A stretch of DNA of 64,000 nucleotides from contig NZ_FXAF01000001.1 of NCBI RefSeq assembly GCF_900177415.1, positions 312,501 to 376,500 on the forward strand, read 5' to 3'. Each line of letters opens with the position of its first letter. The stretch's first letter is position 1. Positions 36,092 through 46,501 of the stretch are shown here, in pieces. The notes under the pieces were generated by a model that worked only from the letters and a program-made list of their open reading frames with translations, did not search any database and was not told the DNA's origin. The stretch is from Xaviernesmea oryzae (GTDB lineage: Bacteria > Pseudomonadota > Alphaproteobacteria > Rhizobiales > Rhizobiaceae). The position numbers and the translations under genes were made by a program.

Positions 36092-37105
36092 TTACTTCAG
36101 GCCGAGCAACTTCTTGGCATTGCCTTCATAGATCTTCTGCCGGGTGGCATCGGAAATGTTCATGTTGTCGAGAACGTTGATGGTTTCGCGGATGTACATC
36201 GGGCCGCCTTCCGGATCGAACGGCGCGTCGGATGCGAACACTACGCGGTCCTCGCCGAAAAATTCGATCGCATGCTCGATCGCCTTGGTCGAACCGAAGC
36301 TCGCGGTGTCGGCGAAGAATTCCTTGAAATATTCGAGATGCGGGCGTTCCAGCGCCTTCAGCACGACTGAAAGGTCGCGATCGGACGTGCGCTTGCCCAT
36401 CTGGTCCCAGCCTGCTCCAACGCGGCCTTCGAAGAACGGCACCATGCCGCCGGCATGGTGGGTGACGATCTTCAGGCCCTTGTACTTGTCGAACATGCGC
36501 GAGAAGACGAGACGCGCCATGGCCGCCGAGGTCTCGTAGGGCCAGCCGAACGTCCAGAAGATCTCGTATTCCGAACGGTCTTCCGTGAGATAGTCGGGGA
36601 AGTTCGCACCACGCGACGGATGCAGGAAGATCGGCTTGCCGGCCTTGGCCATGTATTCGAAGAAAGGCTCGAACTGCGGCAGGTCGAGCGGCTTGCCGCT
36701 GTAATTGGTGAAGATCTGTATGGCGTGCGCGCCGAGATCCTCGATGACGCGCTTGGTTTCCTTCATCATCCATTCCTGGTTTTCCATCGGCACGGTGGCG
36801 ATGAAAGCCGGGAAGCGTTCCGGATACTTGCGGCAGAGTTCGGCCATGGAATCGTTACCGATCTGGCCGAGGTCGTAGGCGCGCTCGGCGCCGGCGAGCT
36901 TTTCGAGCGGCGGCGAGGCGAGCGACAGGACCTGCTGATAGTCTTCGCCGAACATGTCCATGACCTGGAAGCGGCGGTCGAGGTCGGTCATCATCGGCAC
37001 GGCGCCGCTGCGCATGGTGACGTCGGTCATCGTGCCGATATAGCCGATGAGGCGGTCGAAGAACGGCTTCGGCCAGATGTGGTTGAAAATATCGATCTTC
37101 TTCAT
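36092..37105 (-). CDS. ACMSD-type amidohydrolase with altered first metal ligand
   Basis: 337 aa from the ATG at 37105 (GGAGGAG ahead). It is a TIM-barrel amidohydrolase related to ACMSD and gamma-resorcylate decarboxylases. The first motif, normally HxH, reads F7-N-H9, so one ligand is missing, while FLHPS, THHAGG and SDAPFD keep His, His and Asp. Relatives act as decarboxylases, hydratases or lactonases on aromatic-pathway acids. It follows the IclR gene by 156 bases, in the same region as the aromatic genes, and could handle a carboxylated aromatic or a ring-cleavage product. The substrate is not assigned. Confidence 0.85.
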   Translation of the reverse strand: MKKIDIFNHIWPKPFFDRLIGYIGTMTDVTMRSGAVPMMTDLDRRFQVMDMFGEDYQQVLSLASPPLEKLAGAERAYDLGQIGNDSMAELCRKYPERFPAFIATVPMENQEWMMKETKRVIEDLGAHAIQIFTNYSGKPLDLPQFEPFFEYMAKAGKPIFLHPSRGANFPDYLTEDRSEYEIFWTFGWPYETSAAMARLVFSRMFDKYKGLKIVTHHAGGMVPFFEGRVGAGWDQMGKRTSDRDLSVVLKALERPHLEYFKEFFADTASFGSTKAIEHAIEFFGEDRVVFASDAPFDPEGGPMYIRETINVLDNMNISDATRQKIYEGNAKKLLGLK

Positions 37106-37261
37106 GGAATGCTCCTCCGATCTTGTCCCGATGAACCCTGAGAACCCAAAGGTCTCCGTGCCTCGGAAGCTTTTAGAAATCACGCCCAAACGCCTGTCTG
37201 GCTTGTACTCACCATGCGAAGGCGAGCGGATCAAGTCAAGCAGTTTTCTTGCAATATGAGA

Positions 37262-38092
37262 TTATTGACTTAAAACTTTGTGACGATGCGAGGCAAGCGC
37301 GGCACTGATCTCGTCGGCTGCGCGTTTCACTTCCCGCCCGATCTCCTCGGCCACGGAACCAGACACGAGCTCCTGGGCTATCGTCACGGAAAAGCTTGCA
37401 ATCGGGCTCTGGCCGGCATCGAAGATCGGTGCCGCAAAGCCCACGACACCCGGCGTCACCTCGCCATAGGCCAAGGCATAGCCCCTCTTGCGGACGGATC
37501 TGAGCGCATCCAGAACGGCCTCGACCGTATCGCCGACACCCGCCGCCTGCCACTCTTCGAGCGTGCGCTGGATCAGCGGTACAAGATTGCGGCGCGGCAG
37601 GAACGCCACGATGGAGCGGCCGATAGCACCGCGGCTGAGCGGCATGGGGCGACCGCGCGGATAGCTGCTGATCGCCTCACGACTGGAACTCAGGGAATCG
37701 ACGCAGAGGATTTTCTCGCCATACCAGCGGACCAGAAGCGCGGTGCACTCGTACCGCCCTGTCAGCTGGTGCAGGTAAGGCTCACCGGAGAGGAGGAGGT
37801 TGTCAGATTTCCGCAGAAGATAATCCATCTCCACCACCCTCGGCCCGAGAGTGAAGCCGGTATTGGGCATGGAGGTCAGGAAACCTCTATCCTTGAGGAT
37901 CTTCAGGTAGCGGTAGAGTGTCGGCCGGCTGTAGCCCAGCTCCTCCATCAGCTCTTCCGGCGTCCATTCGAGATGATCCTCGGTGAAAACATCGAGCACC
38001 GCTTGCAGGCGTTCGAGACTGTTGACGGCCTTCTTTCTCAAGATGCTCCCGCTCTCTTCAACGGCGCGCGACATCAGACCGGCCGGATACAT
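37262..38092 (-). CDS. IclR family transcriptional regulator
   Basis: 276 aa. The winged HTH occupies about residues 22-85 (SLERLQAVLDVF... GYSRPTLYRYLKIL), followed by the IclR effector domain. A second ATG at 38074 is also possible; neither has a strong ribosome site. It lies directly upstream of the amidohydrolase and 43 bases after a LysR gene, so control of the amidohydrolase or the methoxy-aromatic genes is likely. IclR proteins such as PcaR/PobR regulate aromatic catabolism. Confidence 0.9.
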   Translation of the reverse strand: MYPAGLMSRAVEESGSILRKKAVNSLERLQAVLDVFTEDHLEWTPEELMEELGYSRPTLYRYLKILKDRGFLTSMPNTGFTLGPRVVEMDYLLRKSDNLLLSGEPYLHQLTGRYECTALLVRWYGEKILCVDSLSSSREAISSYPRGRPMPLSRGAIGRSIVAFLPRRNLVPLIQRTLEEWQAAGVGDTVEAVLDALRSVRKRGYALAYGEVTPGVVGFAAPIFDAGQSPIASFSVTIAQELVSGSVAEEIGREVKRAADEISAALASHRHKVLSQ

Positions 38093-38135
38093 GCGGGAAT
38101 AACGATAAGCGCGAATTATGCAATGGCAAGTGGCG

Positions 38136-39386
38136 CTACTCGGCAGCCTTCAGCGGGGGCAATTGCGCCCCTTCCGTCGCGCTCACCGTCTCCTCCGCCG
38201 CCACGACACGGCGGATCGCCGCCAGATATTCCGCCTGAAGAGCCGTCGGCTGCCAGTTTCGGCGAGTGGTGATGCCGATCGAAAGCGGCTTTCCCGGAAC
38301 TTCGTAGTTCAGGAGTGTGAGAAAGCCCGCTTTCAGTTCATGCCTGAGCTGATGGCGGGAAAGCAGTGCCAGCCGATCCGATTGCATCAGGATGCCACGC
38401 AGGGCCGTCAGCGAGCCGGTCTCGACCGTGCCCTGTCTCCGCTGTCCCTCGGGAAATCCCTTGGCCAATGTATCGAACGTGCTGCGGTTCGGCGTGCCCT
38501 TGCGTGCCACGACCCAGGGAAAAGCGGCAAGCTCCGAGAGTGACACATCCGCTTCGCCGGAAAGCGGATGGCCGGCACCTGCGACGACTGCAAGCCGGAA
38601 ATCGAACAGCGGTTCCTGCACGAGCGACGCCGCGATGCCGCTGCGGAGCGCGCCGATGAGGAAATCGATATGGCCCATTTCCAGATCGCTGATGAGTTGC
38701 TCGTAGCTGCCTTCGAGAATCTCGAACCGTGCCATCGGATAGGTGGAGGCAAGCAGAGCGATGGCATCCGGCACGATGGTCGTGCGTGCCATGGGCAGCG
38801 CGCCGATCGAAACCAGACCGTCGAACCTGCCGCGCAGTTCCTGCACCTCTTCCGTGGCATTGCCCAGCTCCTTGAGCGAAAGGCCTGCCCATTGGGCAAC
38901 GGCGCGCCCGGCGCTGGTAAGCCGTGTCGTGCGGCCGTCCGCCTCGAAAAGGCTCGTCCCCAGGACAGCCTCGGCGTTGCGCGCCGTTCGTTGAACCGCT
39001 GCCCCGGATTGATCGAGGATGCGCGCGGCCCCGGGGAAACCGCCCGCCTGTGCGAAAGCCTGCAAGGCCCGAAGATGGGAAATCGTCAGCCGTACGTCGG
39101 CGCCGGAATCACGGAAGCCGGCATCCGCCTGCAGCTTCTGACAACCGGTGCGAATGAGCTCCAGCGCCCGTTGAGAACGTGCCTGCACGACACGTCCCTC
39201 CGGCGTCGCCATCGCCTGGCCGGGGCCGCGCTCCAGAAGCCGCGAGCCGAAGAGATCTTCGAGACGGGAAATCGCCTGCGATGCGGCGGGCTGGGTAACG
39301 CCGATAATATCGGCGGCCTGGGTCAGCGAACCGGTTCGCAGGCAGGCGCAGAACAAACGAATGTGACGCAGATTGGGATAGTCCAT
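38136..39386 (-). CDS. LysR-type regulator with two HTH domains
   Basis: 416 aa, about 110 residues longer than a normal LysR protein. The first winged HTH is at residues 5-64 (TGSLTQAADIIGVTQPAAS). A second LysR-like HTH appears at 102-162 (HLRALQAFAQAGGFPGAARIL, then FEADGRTTRLTSAGR), and the effector domain begins near 190. GGGGAGGAG precedes the ATG. It sits between the IclR gene and metF on the same strand. A role in the methoxy-aromatic cluster is likely by position. The second HTH is less canonical and may not contact DNA. Confidence 0.9.
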   Translation of the reverse strand: MDYPNLRHIRLFCACLRTGSLTQAADIIGVTQPAASQAISRLEDLFGSRLLERGPGQAMATPEGRVVQARSQRALELIRTGCQKLQADAGFRDSGADVRLTISHLRALQAFAQAGGFPGAARILDQSGAAVQRTARNAEAVLGTSLFEADGRTTRLTSAGRAVAQWAGLSLKELGNATEEVQELRGRFDGLVSIGALPMARTTIVPDAIALLASTYPMARFEILEGSYEQLISDLEMGHIDFLIGALRSGIAASLVQEPLFDFRLAVVAGAGHPLSGEADVSLSELAAFPWVVARKGTPNRSTFDTLAKGFPEGQRRQGTVETGSLTALRGILMQSDRLALLSRHQLRHELKAGFLTLLNYEVPGKPLSIGITTRRNWQPTALQAEYLAAIRRVVAAEETVSATEGAQLPPLKAAE

Positions 39387-39466
39387 CCCTGTCTCCTCCC
39401 CTGCCTTCTCTCCTCCCGGCAGCGGCGCTGCGGAACAGGTCCATCACCTGTCCCGCCGTTCAAAAG

Positions 39467-40390
39467 TCACGGCACGACGTGACGCTCGCCGGTGAGCTGT
39501 TCGTTCATCCATTCGGCGCTGGAACGGATGCCGCCGAGCGGGAATACGTGGACCTGCTCGATCAGGCTTTCCGGATGGGCGGCCTTGTATTCGGCTATAT
39601 CCGCCAGAACCTCGGTCGGCTCGTAGGGAACCAGAAGCTTGCTCAGATCGAGCGCGCGCTTCTGCAGCACGTTGAGCGACGGGCCGACGCCGCAGGCGAT
39701 CGCGAACTTGATCAGCGTTTGCAGCTTCGTCGGACCGGCAATGCCGAGATGGATCGGCAGCTTCACGCCGGCGGCGGCAATCCGTTCGGCCCAAGCGATG
39801 ACCGGCTTGGCGTCGAAAGCGAATTGCGTCGCGATCGCCATGTCCGCGTCCGTGCGTTCGGAATAGGCCTGCTTGAATTTGAGTGCCTCATCGACGATCT
39901 TCGTGCTACCGTCGGCATCGATATCCTTGTTGCCTTCCGGGTGACCGGCGACATGCAGCCGCTTGAAACCGTAGCGATCGAACAAGCCTGATTCGATGAG
40001 CTGCAGCGAGCTTTCGAGATCGCCGACCGGCTTCGGAATGCCGCCGCCGAGCAGCAGCGCCTGCTCGACACCTGCTTCGTTGTGGTAGCGCTTGATCCAG
40101 TCTTCAAGCGTGGCAACATTTGGAATGATGCGTGCCGGAAAATGCGGCATGACCTGGAAACCATCGTTCGTCAGGCGCTTTGCCGTCTCGACCATCTCCT
40201 CGATCGGCGTGCCGTCGATATGGGCGATATAGACCCGCGTGCCCTTCGGCAGCAGCGTCTTGAAATCCTCGATCTTTGCCGCCGTGCGCGGCATGACCTC
40301 GATGGAATAGCCATCGATGAGATCCCGGAAGCCGGCCGGCTCGACGGATCTCTCTTCCTGCTTGCTTTTGAAAAGGTTTAACAGTGCCAT
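39467..40390 (-). CDS. metF: MetF-like methylenetetrahydrofolate reductase
   Basis: 307 aa, TIM-barrel flavoprotein of the MetF family. The proton-donor Glu appears in SIEVMP, where MetF has EFFPP. The loop that in E. coli MetF carries Asp120 (RGD-P) reads LLGGGIPK, without the Asp. It is divergent from housekeeping MetF. Next to LigM it should oxidise the 5-methyl-THF made by demethylation to 5,10-methylene-THF, as in the Sphingobium ligM-metF arrangement. It has its own GGGGAGG ribosome site 94 bases after ligM, with a strong hairpin in the gap. Confidence 0.85.
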   Translation of the reverse strand: MALLNLFKSKQEERSVEPAGFRDLIDGYSIEVMPRTAAKIEDFKTLLPKGTRVYIAHIDGTPIEEMVETAKRLTNDGFQVMPHFPARIIPNVATLEDWIKRYHNEAGVEQALLLGGGIPKPVGDLESSLQLIESGLFDRYGFKRLHVAGHPEGNKDIDADGSTKIVDEALKFKQAYSERTDADMAIATQFAFDAKPVIAWAERIAAAGVKLPIHLGIAGPTKLQTLIKFAIACGVGPSLNVLQKRALDLSKLLVPYEPTEVLADIAEYKAAHPESLIEQVHVFPLGGIRSSAEWMNEQLTGERHVVP

Positions 40391-40447
40391 AATCGATCCT
40401 CCCCCCGTTTACACCAATGATGACTGTCCGACCCAAACGGACGGAGC

Positions 40448-40477
40448 GGCGTGCGAGAAAATGCTTTCTCGCACGCC
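40448..40477 (-). terminator. 13-bp perfect hairpin between ligM and metF
   Basis: GGCGTGCGAGAAA-ATGC-TTTCTCGCACGCC. It begins eight bases after the ligM stop (minus strand) and ends 57 bases before the metF start. It may be a partial terminator that sets ligM above metF. Confidence 0.6.
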
Positions 40478-40484
40478 ATGGTGA

Positions 40485-42778
<2,294 letters not shown>

Positions 42779-42868
42779 ATCAGCACCTTTGCCTGTGGCG
42801 AGGGCGGCGCAACCTGCGCCTGTCGATCCGGAAATCTTAGCGGTATCCGATGATTTGGCCAAGTATGG

Positions 42869-42876
42869 TGTATACA
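42869..42876. promoter_or_regulatory. TGTATACA site upstream of gntR
   Basis: An 8-bp palindrome 90 bases before the gntR start, sharing the core of the 16-bp ligM palindrome. Probable autoregulatory operator. Confidence 0.45.
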
Positions 42877-42927
42877 GACAGTCGAGCAGGCAAAAACAGC
42901 ACCTACTCTGCCCCAAAATGCTGGTGG

Positions 42928-42933
42928 GTATAC
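42928..42933. promoter_or_regulatory. Second GTATAC site upstream of gntR
   Basis: GTATAC in the context TTGTATACCC (minus strand), about 150 bases before gntR. A weaker match to the same operator core. Confidence 0.3.
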
Positions 42934-42959
42934 AAGGCTGCGCCGAGAGATGCCGGCCG

Positions 42960-43832
42960 CTATTTCGCCGCCCGGCGCACCGCAAGAACACGGGCCACGG
43001 TGTCTCGAAGATCACCGGAAGGCTTCACGCCGCTGGCCGCCATGGCGTCCTGAATGGCGGCGGTCTCCCGTGCAATCCCACCGTTGAGCCCGAGCGCATC
43101 GAGCGTGACGCCGCTTTCGCGCATTTCGGCAGCGCGGCGGCGGCCGTGGCGGGTCGTGCGTTCGAACTGGTAATCGGGAAATTTCGGCCAGTCGAGGCCG
43201 GGAAAGCTCTGAGAGAGCGAGGAAACGATCTCCTCGAAACAGCCGGAGGCTTCCGCAGCGAGCAGCGCCTCGACGGTGATCGCCTCCAGGCCTTTGACGA
43301 AGACGGAGCGCACCATCTTGATGGCGGTCGCCGAACCCGGCGCTTCACCGGCGACATCCGCGTTGAAACCGAGGCCGCGAAACCGCTCCAGAAGCAGGGC
43401 CGCCGGCTTGCCCGCGATGAGAACGGGCGTGGCATGCCCTTTCGGATGCACCGGCGCCATGACGGCCATATCGAGATAATCGGCACCCGTTCCGTTGACG
43501 AGGGCGGCAGTCTCGCGTTTGCGGCCGGGCGAGACGGAATTGATGTCGATGAAGAGCGCGCCCTGGCCAAGATACGGAGCTATCGACTGAGCGGCAGCAA
43601 GGCTCTGGTCGGCGGTGACAGCGCTGAATATCCATTCGGCATCGGCAAGCCCCGCCGGCGATCCGGCGGGCTTCACGCCTCGGCTCGTCATTGCGGCCTG
43701 CATTTCTCCGGCGCTTTCGGCCCTGTCGAGCAGCAGGTCGTAAGCCCGGAATTCTCCGCTATCGAGCTTCGGTGCGAGGCTGTCGTGAAAGGCCATAGCC
43801 GCTTCGCCGAAACCCAGGAACGCGATTCTCAT
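42960..43832 (-). CDS. NAD(P)-dependent oxidoreductase with DUF1932 domain
   Basis: 290 aa, 6-phosphogluconate/3-hydroxyisobutyrate-dehydrogenase-like. The Rossmann motif is GFGEAAMAF (Gly-x-Gly-x-x-Ala) at residues 7-15, and the C-terminal DUF1932 domain covers about 190-270. It is the last gene of the gal-type operon, 15 bases after galD. Members of this family are frequent next to galD-like genes but have no settled reaction. A dehydrogenase step on a C6-C7 dicarboxylic intermediate is a reasonable guess. Confidence 0.87.
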   Translation of the reverse strand: MRIAFLGFGEAAMAFHDSLAPKLDSGEFRAYDLLLDRAESAGEMQAAMTSRGVKPAGSPAGLADAEWIFSAVTADQSLAAAQSIAPYLGQGALFIDINSVSPGRKRETAALVNGTGADYLDMAVMAPVHPKGHATPVLIAGKPAALLLERFRGLGFNADVAGEAPGSATAIKMVRSVFVKGLEAITVEALLAAEASGCFEEIVSSLSQSFPGLDWPKFPDYQFERTTRHGRRRAAEMRESGVTLDALGLNGGIARETAAIQDAMAASGVKPSGDLRDTVARVLAVRRAAK

Positions 43833-43847
43833 ATCTCTTGTCCCGTG

Positions 43848-44903
43848 CTAATCGCCAAAAACCACACCGTCGAAGAGCTTGCGCGCCGTCCGCAGGACCG
43901 CAGCCCGATCGACCTCGCCATTCCTCATGGTGGCGATGACGCTCATCTCGCCCGTCGGATGCTCGATCGACAGAAGCTTTTCATCCCCAGCCGGAATGAC
44001 CGCAAGTTCCGATGCCGGGCCTTCGGGCAGCAGGCAGGCCGTCGCGACGCTGACGGCGCCGAGCACCCCGATCGCATCATGACAGGAATGCGGGATGAAG
44101 GTGCGCGTGGAAATCGCCCCGCCTGCCGCCGCCGGCGAGACCATCGTCATCTTCGGCACGGATTTTTTGGCGACATCGCCAAGGTTCATCATGGGTCCGG
44201 CCTTCAGGCGGATCGCCTCCAGTCTGGCGCGCAACTCCGGGTTCGCCTCGAGCTCCTTGGGGCTTTCCGTACCTTTGATGCCGAGCGCGTCGGCACGCAT
44301 GACGACGCAGGGCATGCCGTTGTCGATCAGCGTGCAGGCTACGCCTTCGATCTCGTCCACCGCGTTTCCGGTCGGCAGCAGCGCACCGCAGGAAGAGCCG
44401 GCCGTATCGGCAAACACGATCGGTACCGGTGCGGATGTCCCGGGCACGCCGTCGATCCGGGCGTCGCCCTTGTAGTTCACCTTGCCGCCGGGCGTCTCGA
44501 TCGTGGCGATCGCGATCTGCCCGGTATTCTCCATAAAGATGGAAACCTCGGTTTTTTCGCCTTTCACCGGCACCAGCCCGCGCTCGATGGCAAAGGGTCC
44601 GATGCCGGCAAGGATATTGCCGCAGTTCTGCGCGTCGGTGACGATCGGCTGATCGACGAAGACCTGCAGGAAGAGATAGTCGACATCCACCCCTTCCCGC
44701 TCGGATTTCCTCACCACCGCGACCTTGGAGGTCAGCGGATGAGCGCCGCCCATTCCGTCGATCTGGCGTGGATCGGGCGATCCCATCACGCGCAGGAGAA
44801 AACCGTCACGGTCGGCCGGCAGGTCCTCCGCGAGGAAATACCCGCCTTTCGAAGTGCCGCCACGCATCCACATGCACTGGACGCCGGTTTCGGTTTCAGT
44901 CAT
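43848..44903 (-). CDS. galD: 4-Oxalomesaconate tautomerase (GalD/PrpF family)
   Basis: 351 aa from the ATG at 44903, whose GAGGGAG site is six bases ahead; the ATG two codons earlier is too close to it. PrpF family with the diaminopimelate-epimerase-type fold. The two active-site Cys are visible in AQNCGNILAG and in SSCGALLPTGN. N-terminal MWMRGGTSKGGYF is characteristic. In the gallate pathway it converts the keto and enol forms of 4-oxalomesaconate. The galB and galC partners lie just upstream, separated by a REP-like repeat. Confidence 0.88.
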   Translation of the reverse strand: MTETETGVQCMWMRGGTSKGGYFLAEDLPADRDGFLLRVMGSPDPRQIDGMGGAHPLTSKVAVVRKSEREGVDVDYLFLQVFVDQPIVTDAQNCGNILAGIGPFAIERGLVPVKGEKTEVSIFMENTGQIAIATIETPGGKVNYKGDARIDGVPGTSAPVPIVFADTAGSSCGALLPTGNAVDEIEGVACTLIDNGMPCVVMRADALGIKGTESPKELEANPELRARLEAIRLKAGPMMNLGDVAKKSVPKMTMVSPAAAGGAISTRTFIPHSCHDAIGVLGAVSVATACLLPEGPASELAVIPAGDEKLLSIEHPTGEMSVIATMRNGEVDRAAVLRTARKLFDGVVFGD

Positions 44904-44989
44904 TGTCATCTCCCTCTTCTCCCCTGTCGGAAAAGGAGAAGCAACCTTCGCTGCCGTGCGTGCCGGAAAAGGCTTCAACCCTCTCCGCT

Positions 44990-45062
44990 GTCATCCTCGG
45001 CTTGTCCCGAGGATCTGCAAACGGTCGATGCGGGTAGTCCTCGGGACAAGCCCGAGGATGAC
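44990..45062. repeat. REP-like intergenic palindromic repeat
   Basis: Two inverted arms of ~25 bp, each holding CCTCGG...CCGAGG, read GTCATCCTCGGCTTGTCCC on the left and GGGACAAGCCCGAGGATGAC on the right, separated by about 22 bases. This core is familiar from dispersed intergenic repeats of Rhizobiaceae. It sits between the galC-like and galD genes inside the operon and can fold into a large hairpin. Confidence 0.7.
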
Positions 45063-45076
45063 GGGCAACGGACCAC

Positions 45077-45748
45077 TCAAATATACTTCAAACCCTTTTC
45101 GGCGAGCCGCCCGCGCATGTCGTAGATGTCGAGACCGAGTTCGCCCGCGGCAAGCCGCTTGCGCTTGGCGTCTTCCGCCGCCACGCGCGCTTCCGCCTTC
45201 TTCGCCACCGCTTCCGCCTCTTCGCGCAGCACGACACACACACCGTCATCGTCGGCGACGATCACGTCACCCGGTCGGACATAGGCGCCGGCGCAGACGA
45301 CCGGCACGTTGACGGAGCCGAGCGTCTCCTTGACCGTGCCCTGCGCGAAGATCGCCTTGGACCAGACCGGGAATTTCATTTCGGTCAGATCGGCCACATC
45401 TCGGACGCCCGCATCGATGATCAGACCCTTGCAGCCCCGTGCCAATGCCGAGGTGGCGAGAAGGTCGCCGAAATAACCGTCCTCGCAAGGGCTGGTCGGG
45501 GCGAGCAGCAGGATGTCGCCGGCCTTGATCTGCTCGATCGCCACATGAACCATCCAGTTGTCGCCGGGAGGCGCCGAGATCGTGACGGCACTCGCCGCCA
45601 GACGGGCACCCGGATAGATCGGCCGCATGTAGCTCGCCAACAGGCCCTTTCGCCCCTGCGCCTCATGGACCGTGGCGACGCCGCAGGCGGCCAGCCGGTC
45701 GATCACCGACTGATCCGCGCGCTCGATATTCTGAACGACGACCGACAT
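45077..45748 (-). CDS. galC: 4-Carboxy-4-hydroxy-2-oxoadipate aldolase (RraA/LigK/GalC-like)
   Basis: 223 aa, RraA fold of the HMG/CHA aldolase type. The signature Gly-x20-Arg-Asp is present (GDLLATS... GVRD), as is the Asp/Glu after it (VADL). The class II aldolase cleaves CHA to pyruvate and oxaloacetate, the last step of the gallate and protocatechuate 4,5-cleavage routes. It lies 16 bases after galB, supporting this role over the RNase E inhibitor meaning of the family name. Confidence 0.88.
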   Translation of the reverse strand: MSVVVQNIERADQSVIDRLAACGVATVHEAQGRKGLLASYMRPIYPGARLAASAVTISAPPGDNWMVHVAIEQIKAGDILLLAPTSPCEDGYFGDLLATSALARGCKGLIIDAGVRDVADLTEMKFPVWSKAIFAQGTVKETLGSVNVPVVCAGAYVRPGDVIVADDDGVCVVLREEAEAVAKKAEARVAAEDAKRKRLAAGELGLDIYDMRGRLAEKGLKYI

Positions 45749-45764
45749 CAGAGCTCATCCCTTA

Positions 45765-46493
45765 TCAGAGTTCATCGACGGTGCGCGGGAAGACCGACTG
45801 GAAACCTTCCGCGTGGGTCGACTTGCGGCCGCCGGACTGGCCGCCGGAATTGCGCATGAAATGGTTGCCGCGGTTTTCAGCGACGTTCTTGTAGAAGTCC
45901 CAGAGGTGCTCCTGGCCCTCCATGCACTGGATGGCCGCCCACTTCTTTTCCCAGACGGGCGAGATATCGAGAAACACGTCCGGCTTCCACTCCATCTGTT
46001 CTGTCTGGTGCGGTTCGAAAAGATAGAGCTGCGGCGCGCCGAGAACCTTTTCGCCGGGATTGTGGCCCCAGGCCTGGGCGATCATCCGGGCATCGAGCGC
46101 TACCTGCGTCGCATACATATGGTCGGTGTTGTAGGGATCCCATTTGGAATGGGAGAGCATGAATTCCGGCTGCACCTTGCGGATGACGTCCACCAGCTTG
46201 AATTTCGCTTCCTGATCAACGACGAGCGGATAGTCACCGAGATCGAAGAACTGGATGTCGGTGACGTCGAGAGCCTTGGCAGCCGCTTCCGCTTCCTTGC
46301 GGCGGGCAGCTTTCACCTTCTCCAGCGTCATGCCCGGATTTTTCCAGAGCTTGGCGCTTTCGCCGCGCTCGCCATAGGATAGGCATACGACGGTGACCTC
46401 GTAACCCTTCTCCTCGTGAAGCGCGATCGCGCCGCCGCAACGCCAGACGAAATCCGCTGAATGGGCGCTGATGACCAATGCTGTCTTTGCCAT
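45765..46493 (-). CDS. galB: 4-Oxalomesaconate hydratase (GalB-like, PIG-L family)
   Basis: 242 aa from the ATG at 46493 (GAGG six bases ahead; a GTG four codons earlier overlaps the dioxygenase stop). It has the LmbE/PIG-L zinc motif variant SAHSADFVWRCGG near residue 10 and the His-containing segment HSKWDPYNTDH (about residue 118). GalB of Pseudomonas is the hydratase of this fold that turns 4-oxalomesaconate into 4-carboxy-4-hydroxy-2-oxoadipate. It sits between the ring-cleavage dioxygenase and the aldolase. Confidence 0.88.
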   Translation of the reverse strand: MAKTALVISAHSADFVWRCGGAIALHEEKGYEVTVVCLSYGERGESAKLWKNPGMTLEKVKAARRKEAEAAAKALDVTDIQFFDLGDYPLVVDQEAKFKLVDVIRKVQPEFMLSHSKWDPYNTDHMYATQVALDARMIAQAWGHNPGEKVLGAPQLYLFEPHQTEQMEWKPDVFLDISPVWEKKWAAIQCMEGQEHLWDFYKNVAENRGNHFMRNSGGQSGGRKSTHAEGFQSVFPRTVDEL

Positions 46494-46501
46494 GGGATAC
46501 C

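Noticed and set aside
37106..37234. 43-residue N-terminal extension of the amidohydrolase frame
   Set aside because: The extension lies in the non-coding gap, while the ATG at 37105 has a GGAGGAG site.
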